NCBI GenBank assembly: GCA_963576785.1
Contig: OY756148.1
Span: 1,488,001 to 1,552,000 of the forward strand
DNA: 64,000 nucleotides
DNA from: Chlorophyllum brunneum
Lineage: Eukaryota; Basidiomycota; Agaricomycetes; Agaricales; Agaricaceae
Direction of reading: 5' to 3'
The notes beneath the pieces are model-generated. The model did not search any database, was not told the DNA's origin, and saw only the letters and a program-made list of their open reading frames with translations. Below, piece after piece: positions 35,774 through 48,132 of the stretch (within the stretch, counting starts at the first letter, position 1; every line of letters begins with the position of its first letter). The translations under genes were made by a program, and so were the position numbers.

Positions 35774-36391
35774 GATGATGCTGTGGTTGGAATTCTTCGA
35801 GGACGATTGGGGGTGTCGTAGCAGTCGTTGCAGGTCGTAATGGAAGGGACGGAATAAATCAAGCAAACAGCTGGTGAAAGCGATGAACGTGAACAGTTAA
35901 ATCCGACCCTTCTTAGCACCTTGACATACGACAGAACAAGAGAGAAAGTGCTCAAATGGTGTGAAGAGCAAGTCGTTCGGCTCCAAGAGACATCTGGAAG
36001 GGCCTGTTACTATTCTTGTGACACGCCGGTGGGGAGCCAGCTAAAGTGCTCGAGCAGCTGATCCCCTGGACGAAAGGTCCATTGTGGGCGTATGTTGCAT
36101 CCCATGTCAAGCTTTTAGACATGAAAACATATGTTTAGCTGCACACGACCAAGTCGTGATACTCTCTGCCAATGGCGCAATCGCATCCGGGCTGGGGACC
36201 GGAGTTCGGAGCCTGGATCAAAGTTGTGTGAATGTGATACTGTTTTCGGACGTGACACGGGTATCATGTGATCTCTTCTCCTGGGTCTCCGCGTTTTTGT
36301 GACAGATTCCGAGTCGGGGGTGACGGTGCTTGGTGAAATCAAACTCACCTTTCGTCTTTCGTTTTCTTTGTGCTTTCTACTTTGGGTTGAC
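35774..36391. other. Divergent promoter region, DUF202 gene / OXA1
   Basis: 618 bp between the two ATGs with no gene inside. It contains one perfect CDEI-type E-box 120 bp before the OXA1 start. Confidence 0.55.
36265..36272. promoter_or_regulatory. CDEI-type E-box (CATGTGAT) upstream of OXA1
   Basis: CATGTGAT is the reverse complement of ATCACATG and fits the Cbf1/CDEI consensus RTCACRTG. It lies about 120 bp before OXA1. A CBF1-like gene is encoded at 48133-49566 in this window. Confidence 0.4.
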
Positions 36392-37873
36392 ATGCCGTCG
36401 ATTTCCTTTGGAAATTCGGCTCGGTTGCTTGGACGTGGTCATTTGAGTGCCGGGAGGGGATTGGGTTCGAGGTATGTGCAGACCCACCGATTGTTATGGG
36501 AAAGTTCTTGATGTTTTTGCGGGTAGGTATGCGTCATCTACGTTCTCGCGGCAAGAGTCCACGCTGCGTCGTGGGTTTGCCTCTGTTCGCCCCCAGGTGC
36601 GTGTATACTCAAATGTTATATTGGCTGTTTGTGCTAACTCTATATTACATAGAATGTGCTCGGACTGTCGTGTCATGCCAGCAGGAACATGCTGCAACCA
36701 AGCAGTGTACTCCCTGGCTTGCTCTTCACCCGACAATACTCAAAAGAATCACCAGCACCCGCTGCAACCGAGGCCGCTACGGTCGCCTCAACACCAGGCT
36801 CAGAAATAGCCTCAGAAGTAGCCTCCGCACCTATACCCCCAGCGGATGCTGCCGCAACGATACCAGATTCAACGTCCACACTCACCGAAACCGTAACCTC
36901 CACCCTCGACGCAATCCACACACCCCTCCAATACGGTGATTTCTCCGCTCTTGGTCTCTCATCCTGGACACCAGCAGGTTTCGTTCAATGGTCGATGGAA
37001 ATCATCAACACCACAACTCACCTCCCCTGGTTCTGGACCATCGTCGCTGGAACTGCTTTCTGGCGTTTACTGGTCCTTCCAGTATCCATAAGCGGTCTCC
37101 GTAACACCTCCCGTCTCCAACCCTACCAATCCGAAATTCAAAAAGTCCAAGCAGAGATGAGTGAGGCAGCTAAAAAGAACGATCTCATCCTGCGTCAAAA
37201 AACGGCACTAAAGTTGAAAGCTGTATATGAAAAGGCTGGCGTGAGTGTTATGGGAGGGTTGTTGGTCCCTCTGGTGCAGATTCCTGTGACTTTGGGGATG
37301 TTTTTTGGTGTGAGGAACATGTGTAGTTTGCCAGTCGAACAGCTGAAGTGGTCTGGGCTGGAGTGGTTGCCGAATTTGACGGTGGCGGATCCGACGTGGG
37401 TTTTGCCTATTATCATGACTGTGTTGGTGAATATCCAAATTCCTTTGGGCGCGGCTGAGATGGATTTGAAGACAAGGCCAGGGATGGGACATCTCATGAA
37501 TGCTATGAGAGTGCTGTCTCTCCTTGCCATTGGTGTTACCGCGTCTTTCCCCTCAGTGAGTAATTGAGTTGTTTCAGAAGACGTGTTTATTGACTGAGTA
37601 ATATAGGGTCTCGTTGTGGCACTTATTACAACGTCCGTATTTACAATCTTCCAATCCGCGGTCCTACAATACAGGCCCTTCCGTCGGTACATGGGAATCA
37701 TGGATATGCCTGAGAAGACCAAACTTCCCAGCATGAAAGATTCGTTGGAATGGATACTCAAAAGCCTCAAAGACAAGGTGAAGGAGGCGAAGGAGGTGGA
37801 GACTCGGAAGGTGTCGCGTGCGCATGCGAGCGAGTCGATGAAGAGGTTTGAGCAGGCGCGGAGGAAGCTGTAA
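36392..37873 (+). CDS. OXA1: Mitochondrial inner membrane insertase Oxa1
   Basis: Four exons (36392-36471, 36527-36596, 36653-37555, 37607-37873) give 439 aa. Oxa1 inserts mitochondrially made and some imported proteins into the inner membrane. The N-terminus is rich in Arg/Ser (RLLGRGHLSAGRGLGSR, ESTLRRGFASVRPQ), a typical presequence, followed by a Pro/Ala/Thr-rich stretch. The YidC/Oxa1 core begins at LPWFWTIVAGTAFWRLLVLP and continues GLRNTSRLQPYQSEIQKVQ, VPLVQIPVTLGMFFGVRNM, WVLPIIMTVLVNIQIPLG and VVALITTSVFTIFQSAVLQY. The matrix C-tail is basic (SLKDKVKEAKEVETRK), as needed for ribosome binding. NHX1 begins 88 bp downstream on the same strand. Confidence 0.94.
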
Positions 37874-37961
37874 TTTATTTCCTAGAATACACTCCCTGAT
37901 TACATAATCTGTGAATGACGTGCAAACAAAGCTGTCGTCGTCTCTCAGCACAGGGCCACCC

Positions 37962-40672
37962 ATGCCTCTCCACTTAAATCTCGCGCCCACCCCCACCACG
38001 TCTCCAGTCCCGGAGGAGGAGGAATACTACTCGTCCTGGTCTCTCTTCCTTGTATGCGTCCTGCTCATCCTCTCGCTACTCACCAGCTATTACCTGCAAA
38101 TCAAAAAAATAAAGACTGTCCATGAGACTCTTGTTAGTATCTTTGCGGGGATGGCGGTTGGCCTGGTTGTAAGGCTCACGCCGGGGACTATGATCAAGGA
38201 CATGTTGGTAAGTAAGTCGACACTTTGGTCTCTTCGCCTGGTGGGCGCGAAGGTTTAGTGCTGCTCATGCGTTGGCGGGTTCACGTGGAATTGAATGCTG
38301 CATCGCGTTGACTACAAGTCCACCAGGGATTGGGGCTGGAGGCTGCGGTTTGAACTGCGGGAATGATCGACTTGTATACTGATTTGCTGCGCTTCTACAG
38401 ACATTCAAACATACGCTGTTCTTCAATCTGCTACTTCCGCCGATTATCCTCAACTCGGGCTATGAACTCAAACAGGTGCGCTTGTAGTGCCTTCGTCAAC
38501 ATTCCAACCATCATCATGATCATCGCCACCCGCTGTTCACAACAATGCTAATGGATATATATTTATCTTTCAACTCCACAGGAAAGCTTCTTCCGTAACT
38601 TTGGTTCAATTCTCATATTCGCATTTATGGGAACGTTCATTTCAGCTGTTGGAGTTGGGTACGTCTTACTCCCATTTCATGCTTCTAGTTCGTAAACTTA
38701 TCACTTGCCAGTACAGTTTGCTAGTTTATGTTTATTCCTTCCTCGGCCTAGAAAGAATCGATATCACCCTCCTCGAATGTTTAATCTTTGGCTCGACGCT
38801 ATCTGCCACGGACCCAGTCACCATCCTCGCAATTTTCAATCAATACAAGGTCGATCCAAAGTTGTACACAGTCATATTTGGTGAAAGCTTGTTGAACGAT
38901 GCTGTCAGTATCGTCATGTACGAGTACGTACCCCCGCCCTTACAATAAGCTCCAAGTCCAGCCCCAACTCATAATCTCCTCCCCATCACAGAACTTTAAC
39001 CCAATTCCACGGTACCGAAGTCTATCTCAAATCCATCTTTCACGGAATCGGCATTTTCCTCCTCAGCTTTTCCGTCTCTATGGCTCTGGGCGTCGCGTTC
39101 GGTCTAGGAATGTCGCTCCTTCTAAAACACTCTTACCTGCACTACTACCCCTCGATCGAATCCTGCCTCGTCGCACTCTGCGCTTACACTTGTTACTTCT
39201 TCTCCAACGGTCTCTCCATGTCCGGTATCGTCTCCCTTCTCTTCTGTGGTATAACTCTCAAACACTACGCCTACCACACCATGTCCCGACGCACCCAACG
39301 CGCAACAAAATACATCTTTTCAACTCTCGCTCAACTCTCTGAAAATTTTATCTTCATCTACCTCGGAATGGCGTTATTCACCAGCGCACCTGTCTCGGAA
39401 CCGGTGTTCAGCTATGTCAAACCGTTGTTTATCACAATCACAACCGTCGCCGTGGTGTTTACTCGTTATGCTGCCGTATTCCCACTCTCGACCGCGATCA
39501 ACTTTTTCCTTAAACACGCGCGTGGACAGAGATCGGAGGAATTGCCACATTCATACCAGATGATGTTGTTTTGGGCTGGGTTGAGGGGTGCAGTAGGCGT
39601 TGCGCTCGCTGCTGGATTTAAAGGACCCAATGCGCAAATGATGCGAACGACAGTGTTGGTTGTGGTGGTGCTTACTGTATTGTTGTTCGGCGGGACTACG
39701 GCGAGAATGTTGGAAGTGCTTGGCATCCGGACGGGTGTGGAAGATGACGAGGGTACTAGTAGTGATGAAGATGAAGGACCACCATCTTTCGTCAATGGTG
39801 CTTCGTCTTCTGGGTACTTGGGAAGAAGCGCGAGAGGGAGAGGTAGTTGGTCGAGGTATTGGGATGAACAAGAGGGTTCAGCATTATCACCTACAGCTGA
39901 AGGTTTCAATGCTTCCGCAGCTGCAGCAAGAGTGGGGACTCATTATGCTGCGAGGTATAATCACCACTTCCAACCACACTACTCTCCCTCTGGAGGGGTC
40001 AATGCTCCGATATTCTCGGCTGCGTCAAGTGATTCGTATGATTCGGATGGAGGGGAAGTACTACCTCTAGCACCTACGGCTTTACATCATCAGCACCAAG
40101 ATTCCAATAATAACAATTCTACGACCTCCGGTGATACCAATACCCCCCATCCACCTCGTCGAAATTTCAGTGGAATAATAGGTGAAGACGGACGATGGTT
40201 CCAGAATTTTGATGAGAGATATCTCTTACCGCTATTCTCGAACGCAACTGCAAGTCGGACGTTCCACGCGAGGAAGAGTGCGAGAAAGACGGGTGGTCGA
40301 GGGCCCGGCGCTGGTGGTGGTGGGTCACGATCCGGTACTAGAACAAATTCCCCGAGTCGGGTTGCTGGAGATGGCTCGGGTGCTGCTACGAGAAGAGCGG
40401 GTGTGAGAAGTGGAATGGGTACACCTGCGGATAGTGATGATGAGATCTTTGGGCATGGGCAAGAGGTTGATTTGAGTTTGGATATTGGTGTTGGAGGGGG
40501 TGGAAATGGCAGTGGGAGTGGGAGTGCTGCTGCTAACGCTGCTTCGAGTAATGGTGGGGGTGGAGGTAATGGAGGAACGAGGAGAGCAGTGCTGACGGAT
40601 GTGAGTAGAACGGAGAGGGGGCTTGCGAGTCCGACCCTGAGAGGGAGTTCACCTTGGGACGATAGTAGATAA
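37962..40672 (+). CDS. NHX1: Endosomal/vacuolar Na+(K+)/H+ exchanger, CPA1 NHX type
   Basis: Five exons (37962-38207, 38401-38475, 38582-38658, 38717-38923, 38992-40672) give 761 aa. It exchanges luminal H+ for Na+ or K+. The ATG at 37962 ([10 protein letters not shown]) is the first in frame; upstream codons open only with GTG. Key signatures are [11 protein letters not shown] (amiloride-site region), [30 protein letters not shown] and [19 protein letters not shown]. About 11-12 TM helices end near residue 440, then a ~280-residue cytosolic tail rich in Gly, Ser and acidic stretches ([12 protein letters not shown]) is predicted disordered. The first intron is 193 bp, longest in the window's well-supported genes. 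Only 88 bp separate its start from the OXA1 stop. Confidence 0.93.
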
Positions 40673-41304
40673 TTGAGGTGCATATATCATGAATATGTTA
40701 ACATATTACCATCCTCCTCTCGGACTCTTTTGTTTAATGGAATAATAGACTTCCTGCGCCTTTTTTTTTGTTATGGCTAGACTTAGTACGATTGCTGTCC
40801 GGGTACTTACTTAGTGGGGGTTATAATTACAAGGCTATACAAGCGAACCAAACAGAAAGGAACGAAAGCCGCCCCAAACACAATGTGCGAAAAGGAGTAA
40901 ACAACAAGATATAAAGCGGCTAAGAATGATAGAAAGTGTTCCGAACTTGGGCATTTGGGTATCAACTTGAAGCCCAAGAAGCCATGCCGGTGTGTACAAA
41001 TGGGGGAAGGGGAACAAAAGAAACAGAAAAATACAAAAGTAGATTATAGGGAGATTTTTAGAGAAAAGAAAAGTGCCTTTGTGCTGGACAGGTCAAGTGC
41101 AGGTAAAAGGTTTTCGGCATCCCGCACTATCATAGGCTCCGGTTGACGTGATGAATCATGATATAGTGGCCCCTCCCGATAAGCTAATTGCATAGCCTTC
41201 GGCATCATCATCACTGTAATATCATCATCATCATCATCAATCATCATCACCATCTGTCGTGGAGGTATCACGGATATGAGCACAATTAGATTCCCATGCC
41301 ACCA
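40673..41304. other. Convergent intergenic region, NHX1 / Gα
   Basis: Tail-to-tail 3' flanks; no gene. It carries an ATC microsatellite at 41201-41252. Confidence 0.5.
41201..41252. repeat. ATC/CAT trinucleotide microsatellite
   Basis: Interrupted run of CAT/ATC triplets, about 50 bp, just 3' of the Gα stop codon (its 3' UTR on the minus strand). Confidence 0.85.
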
Positions 41305-43539
41305 TCACATCAAGTCAGCTCGCCGGAGGTGTTCCCGCAAGATGGATTCTTCAACTGAAGTAAAAAAGAAGCGTGGAAGCAATGTCAGTCAATTACACCA
41401 TAAAAAAAATCCCCACAGTTTGAGTTGGCTTACCAGCTCCTAATGTGACCGCGGTAGATTTTGTGTCCTGTGAAAAAAAGGAGGCGCGCCCGCAACCATC
41501 ATTTAGCCAACTGAAGTAAAAACTCGAAAGCGGACGCACTATGACAGAGGTGAGATGAACGTAAAAGGGCCGCTGGACCGGCGAATATTGCCGTGCTATC
41601 TCCTTGAAGTGTTGTTGGAAGTCTAAAAAAAATAAAGCCAATAAATTATCCAGGATTCTCTCTTAAAATTAATCATAAAAGGTAAAAGACGCTTACAGCG
41701 CGTTGCTGTTGGAAGATCGTTCTTTCGATCGCCAAAGCTAGGCACCGAATCACGGATTCGGATACCCCGCTGAATCTTTGCTTGTAAAAGGTCGCATTTG
41801 TTCAGGACTGATCGAAAAGAAAATCAAAAATAATTAGGCGTTGTGAGGTAAAGCGTGGGATGGAACTCATCAACTTACATAGAATGATTTGAGTTCGTGC
41901 GAGGAGTTTACAGGAGCAGACCGATTTCCATAACAGATAGCTGTCTTCTAAACGGTTTACTCGTCTGTCTTCCGTTAGTTTCTCATCAAATGGAGATACT
42001 GCACATTACAGCATAGTCAGTGACAGGCCGTTCCAGGTCGAGATTGAGAGATACTGACTCGGTCTATAACGACAGTGGCATCTCGTCTCAGTAACAAGGG
42101 TAGCAAAAAGTTGATATACACACTCACGCTAAAAATATGATGGCGTCGACTGCATTCCAGAACAGTAATGGGGACCCTTGAGTACCACGTCTCACAGCAG
42201 AACCCTTCCAGGAACTCACCATCATCAAAATACGGATACCAAGCGGCGCGCTATGTTAATGGAGAAGGTGAAAGTGGAGTCAGTCGGCTTCGTTATTGAT
42301 CATCATAGTATCCTGTACTCACAACACTCCTTGTTCCTCCAACATCATAAAGCCTCCACTCTTGTCCAACAGTTCGACCTATTGATGCAATACCATTATT
42401 AAGAGTCTACCGTGATCTGATCGAACATACCATGATCGAAGATAAACCTGTACTCTTGTACACCCAGGGTTCTCAAACGGGCACGAATTACATCGTCGTC
42501 CGTTGGCATGTAGTTTTTGACAGCTATTCGTTCTGTATCGTTTAGGAAACTGTGGAAGAGCTCAGCGGGCATTCCGGTTACAAGGAGGGATACGCACAAT
42601 CCCGGAGCGTCTTCTATACGTGCTTTCCGCCGCAGCAGAACTTCCTTAATGATTGGGTCATCCCATACGGATTTGATGTCCTCGCGACAATTCGCGATTA
42701 TTTCCGCAATCTCTTCTTCTACGTCCTTGGAAACTTTGTTTGTGCCGTTGGATGCTTCTGGGCGGTTGCCTGATCCCTTGCGGAATTTATCCAGGGCGGA
42801 CTTCCAGCCATTTGATGAATTGATGGAAAATTCGCCGGGAATCCTTCGACCCGTCGCTTCAAAAGGGGCAGCGGAAGTAGGAGCTGAGGCAAAGATTTCT
42901 GTGCTAGCCGCCCCCAGCTGTTGCTCAAGTTCCTGTTGAACTTGTCGCAAAGGGGCAAGTCTGATTCGCAGTTGCTTGTGTTTCTCCTTGAACTTGAGCG
43001 GAGGTAGCGTTTTGACGGGTCGTATCTGTAGGTCATCAGTAGAGTCGTTCTCTGGATAGCGTGGATAGGGTAGATCGGCCATTTCTGCGACCATATGTTC
43101 GAGTATTTCGTTGACGTTTCGGACCAAGTTGAGAAAGATGACTGCGCGCCAAGAGGCCCGTTCTTCTGACCATTCGCGCTTTGCATAGGTGAGCTGGAAA
43201 TCTAGTTGGGGATTTGCATCAGGCATAAAAGATGCAGTATCAGGACACCGACTCTTCAACGTTGCAGTCTTTCCGCTTTCGCTTTGACCTGAGTGGGGAG
43301 AGATGAGTATCGAGGTGACAGCATCTGCGACAGAGCGGCCCACCGAGCAGAAGCAACTTGACAGGCCTCCTCCTTCTGCGTTCGTTCTCTCTATCTCGCT
43401 TGATCTGCTCGTCAATCTCGTCGCTCACCCTCTTGGCCTCCGCTTCAGCCGCCTCTCGCACCTGGCGCTGCTCCCAAGTTTCGTCCGGCGGGGGCATGAG
43501 CGCCTGAGCGAGCGGGTCATCGTCTGGCTGGGGACTCAT
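41305..43539 (-). CDS. Heterotrimeric G protein α subunit, large basidiomycete type
   Basis: Many short exons on the minus strand, ATG at 43539 (MSPQPDDDPLAQAL), stop at 41305-41307. The N-terminal ~55 residues are charged (KRDRENERRRRR). P-loop GQSESGKT is split by an intron. The helical domain is unusually long, with an inserted Ser/Ala-rich stretch (QQLGAASTEIFASAPTSA, then SINSSNGWKSALDKFRKGSG). Switch I keeps RARLRT. Switch II reads YDVGGTRS, so the catalytic Gln is Thr. NKCD (G4) and TSVIDTKSTAV (G5) are intact, and the last exon (VEESILREHLRRADLM) ends in the normal receptor-binding helix. No N-terminal MGxxxS/C lipidation motif is seen. It couples receptors to cAMP or MAPK signalling in general; the specific pathway is unknown. 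Confidence 0.93.
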
Positions 43540-46500
43540 TTCGTGCGGGGGAGGATTTCGTCGGTGCCAAGAGGGTAGAGGGAGTCACGCACAGAATATA
43601 GTGGAATCCGACATCAGGCAGCGTCAAATAACGAGTGCCGAACCATCCACCACCTCTTCAATCACCCCCCGGCCCCCGGCCGGTCCTCCCCCATCCGGCC
43701 TTTCTCACAGCCCACGGCCCTCCTAGCAACCGCTGATTCTCCCCACCGCCCTGTCCTCTCTTCCAAAAAACAACAGATCCACATCCCACCTCGATCCTTG
43801 CACAGTCCATCCTGCATACCTGGCCTCATCTGCCAGAACGAGCCATGGAACCTCGCTGTTGCCGGCGGACTACCCGAGACTGATCGGCCTCACCCGGAGA
43901 ACTATCGAACAACAGCTGAGTTGGCGCAGGCCATCGTTATGAGCCTACAAAGTTACAGCCATCATCAAGCTTGTTAATTTTAAATTGGACCCGCATTTAC
44001 CATTCAGACACTATCCTTGTACTTGCCCGACACACGCGAGAGGATACCACTTCGGCGAGGCTACCGCTGTTGACTAACGAGCACTCGATCACAATCCGCA
44101 ACATCAAGGCCACTACTTACGCTCCCTCCAAAACCAGATAGAAGCTCGCCCACCGCAAAACAGCCAAAAACCATCGCTCGCGCATTGTCTCGTACCCTTG
44201 ATGGGTTGTACTTGTTCTTTATACTCTACATTGGTATCAAGTTGAATGCACTAGCAGACTTAAAAATACTTCGTTGATATCACATCTTGATCTAAACACC
44301 TGGTGGCTGGACATGGACTCTCCCTGTTATTATGCCCGGGGGTCTAATTACTGGTAGGGATGGATGAAGCATATTCCATAACCATGACATGAGGACTGTA
44401 GGCACATCAATCTACAACCGACGACATTCTCCCTGGTTTCACAGCACCCAAACAATTAAGAACGCTCCTTCAAATCCTAACGTGATATTTGGGTCATTAC
44501 TTTCCTACAACAAAATCCTCACTGATCAAGAACCGCGTAGAACCCATTCTCGCGCTGAGGCGACTACGAACGGAGTTGGAATACTCTCCTCATGGATGGG
44601 CAATCGTGTGTAGTATGTCACCAATGATCCAGATCCTACTCTGATTTGTATGTTGTGTTCGAGAAGACGGAAATTAATCCTGACATATAAACGCATCTTT
44701 ACTAAGGAAACATTGTCATGCAAGCCTATCGGCCCGAAGGTCGACCCGTGTAGCCACCATAACCAGGTTCGGTGGAGAGTCCTCGGCGGAATAGATTTGG
44801 CTCACCCACAAAGCTTGGTTGGGATGTCCAGTCTCAAGATAGTAGTCTAAACTGGTCCAGTACCCAACCTGATGAATGATTCCACCTAATTAGATTGCAT
44901 TGTGGCTGTCGTAAGTTGTATCTGTAGGGCGAGTCAAGATTCATGTGAGCCCTTTCAGTGAGTTCGATGAACCGATGAGAGTCTAGACGAATCCACCGGT
45001 TTCACACGGATTCAAAAACCCAAAGCCCTGGTACAGCTGCGCTTCCAATGTAACCTAGCTCAAGAAAGTTTCTTACCCAGGTATCGACATACTGAATGGG
45101 ATTTCCCGGTCAGCTCGAGGGTAAAACGACACGACAACCGTTCTAGAACGTGCGAAGTCTAAATTAGTAGAACATAACTCGAAGTTGAAGCCTATGATTT
45201 GGTCCCCTCCTAGTATTTATGTCAACTTGTTTGGAGACCAAGCCACCGCGATTATCCCGTTGGCTTAGTTATAGAACTTTGCGCAGCAACTTGAGGGATT
45301 ACCTGAATTTGAACCAGGATCCGTAAAGTGGCGGTTACCCTTTCTGGGTCAGCCTGGCCCTATCGTAATGGTTAGGGCAGATTTAACTTGGGTGGAGTGT
45401 ATGGGCCCAGACACAACGTAGATCCCGGAAAAAGGAGAAGCTTACCTCAGTCCTATGTATGGAACAGCCATAAGGTCGTGCGCGTGCGAGTGATACTGCC
45501 GACAAGTCCCTGTGTCCACTGCACCCACAACAACAGCCAACCGGGTCAAAAGCTGTAGTAGTCGGGGCTGCAGCGCGGCGCCTCACTCATAATTGGTCTG
45601 GAAGCGATTTAGCTCTCTTGAGTGATAGCGCCTACGCCTGGACTCCTGGTGAAGGCCTAGAACGACTTTTGTCGATTGTATCACCGCTAGAGCACTGCGG
45701 GACTAGTCCACTTCCGATAAGGCGAATTGAATACATTGGTCCGCGACTATCAGAATCAAAGTTAAGTGACTAGGGAAATCAAGATGGCGAAATATGTGCC
45801 AATCGAAATCTCAGGTTCGTCTCCTGAACCTTAAGATGAGCGGTGATTTGGTTCGCCCTGGGTCGTAAAGCATCGTATTAGACGGTATAAGCAATTGTAT
45901 GTGTGCCAGGGCCAGGCTCTGGGAACCTCACTGCTCCATACTGGCGTCTCCGTTTCTTAGCGCATCTAAATATATCGTATCCTGGAACTTGGTCCCATAT
46001 TATCTTTTACTTTGATACTCAGCCTATCATTCATCTCTGACGGTTCGTCCTCGGTATCCTGCCAAAGGTTACGGTGCTCGCATCTGTGGCGGACACCTTC
46101 AGGTATGGATAGGATACCTCGAGTACACCTTTAATGTGGTCTTCTTCTCGGAAATGTCGTTACTTTACTTGACACTTCAAAGGAAATGGCGAGTTTCATC
46201 TCCGCTAGGTATCGGTAGACGACGTTCTAGTCGTTTCATTGCACAACCCATGAAGCCATCCGATCCAAATTGGTGAAGTCAGGCGGTCTAGAGAGCATTT
46301 TGTTGACAGTAAGGTTAAGCTGGAGCCACCCCATCGGGTTCGTAACGTTCGTTCGAAGACGTATGTCACTTCTGTGCTGCACAACCACAAGGTGAGTGTT
46401 CCACCCGTTCTCCATTGACCGAGGACGGACTGACTGATGTGTAGGGACCACTATACTTGGGAGTCGGCTTGGCACGTTTGAGAGGGGAACCGGGGAGTTG

Positions 46501-48132
46501 GACTGCGGCTCTTTCCCTTCCCTGGGGACCCATCCAAATCCCGTCTATGGTGCAAACTTCATGGTGAACCAGCACCCCTGAACCTCACAACCCCCAATAC
46601 GGGAATTGGACCCTCCAGGGAGACTTCCGACGGACCAAGAGCCAGTAAAAAGACGTGACTGTGAAGTCGTAAGTTGACACCCGTAACCCAGGTGGAGCCT
46701 ACAGGATGAGGATGGCAGATAGTATGGTGGAGGTCTTGATTTTTTGACATCAATTGTGTGGCACCGCAGCGATTTTCTCGTCGCAGTGTCCGCGCTCAGA
46801 CAACCCATGATCGGCACCCTCCCTAGCCCGCCTTCCACTCAATGGGAGGCTGAAAGACCAGTTGGTGAGCTACACCTACCGATATTACATCACTGCAACG
46901 AACCAACTACTTTTGGGAACATGTAGTTGATGGGGGGCGCACGGAAATCAGCATTGTCCAGATGAACACGCCGGTAGTCCAGGCCCTGCTTGGAGCCGGA
47001 TCATGGAGATTACCCCTCGTTCGCTAGGCCTCCAAATACCTGTCCATTGGGTCATCGTTCCTGTTGCAGGGAACATTTGGAATCTGGAGACCCTGCTGCC
47101 AACGTACGAGATCCTATTGCACAGATAGAGGCACGCATGCTTGTTTGGCTGAATGTGAAGTTGAATATGATCGCATCCAAGCACCGTGTCGTGCGAGTGC
47201 GGCGCAGTGTTCCAGTTTTTGGTTAGTCTTTCTGACGGGTAGAGCGCCAAACATACAGACGCGCCTTGACCGGCCCTATGAATTGCCCAAGTTGATTATA
47301 TGCGTGCAACCAGTGCATCCCATGCCGCTTACGGGGAACTCGCCTTCCATGAAGCCCCTCCTCTGGCCGAGTTTGCCATTTCAAGTATTTTTTTAAGGAG
47401 TTGGGAATGTGAACGTATTTGCATCGGCATGTACCCCAGCATCAAATCGACCCTGTGCTCCAAGCGTGCATTCGAAACACAGATGGTGTAGCAGATAACA
47501 ACAGTATGTGCGGTCTTGACACTTGGGAACAGATGCCACCAGGGGTTTGAACTTTGTTCGAGTGTGGGGAGACGAGAGTCAATGACGATGACCAACCCTC
47601 GGCACCCAGTACACTGATATCTCTCCGGTTCGGTGGGGGAAGAAGATATCGTCCAGAGGTGATGTGGTTCTGAATGTGAAGGAGCAAGCGATTTTGATTT
47701 GTTAAGTATCTCGCCAAGCAGCCCGGCGAGCCCACCCGATGGATGCGAGCGATGGACGTATCTACGTCATTATCCTGAAAATCTCGAAATGGGATCCTCT
47801 GCAGGAATATTGTTGTTCTAACTTCGTTATCATTCCGTTCATCAGTACTCGTACATATCGGAAGAAGAAATATATAAAAGAAGAAAAACCACGGCTAGAA
47901 AATTCTGATTCACATATGCGCAAGGGAAGGGTAGGCGGCTTTGAGAAACGTCCACTCGAAATCCCAGAAGGTGATCGTCCCCAGGCGAAGCGTAGATAAG
48001 GGCAAAGAGACACGTACAAAAAGGCACAGAGATACACGAGCCGTACATTCCAATCGAGAATACTTGGAAAGGAATGAGACGGGAAACAAAATCCCAAGCA
48101 AAAGAAAGGAAAAAGGAGCAATCTCTCGTTGC
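43540..48132. other. 4.6-kb gene-poor block
   Basis: The first ~350 bases (to about 43,900) are C-rich and pyrimidine-rich and probably form the promoter and leader of the Gα gene, with a GC-rich run near 43,665. Beyond this I find no supported gene, RNA gene or mobile element on either strand. A few frames on both strands (46,200-47,735) have no motif and inconsistent splice signals. Confidence 0.4.

Noticed and set aside
40090..40683. 197-codon antisense frame over the NHX1 tail
   Set aside because: It mirrors the Gly/Ser-rich repeats of the exchanger tail and has no motif, no intron signals and Leu/Pro-rich low complexity typical of antisense shadows.
45299..45345. tRNA-like T-arm on the minus strand (GGTTCAAAT with paired arms)
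   Set aside because: A T-arm-like hairpin is visible but no acceptor stem or D-arm can be built around it.
45800..45840. Second tRNA-like T-arm (CAGG-TTCGTCT-CCTG)
   Set aside because: The matching 5' acceptor strand is missing and no anticodon arm is found.
46430..46560. Trp-rich + frame reminiscent of a chromodomain end of a retroelement
   Set aside because: The match is a few residues only, with stops on both sides, and no integrase, reverse transcriptase or terminal repeats were found nearby.
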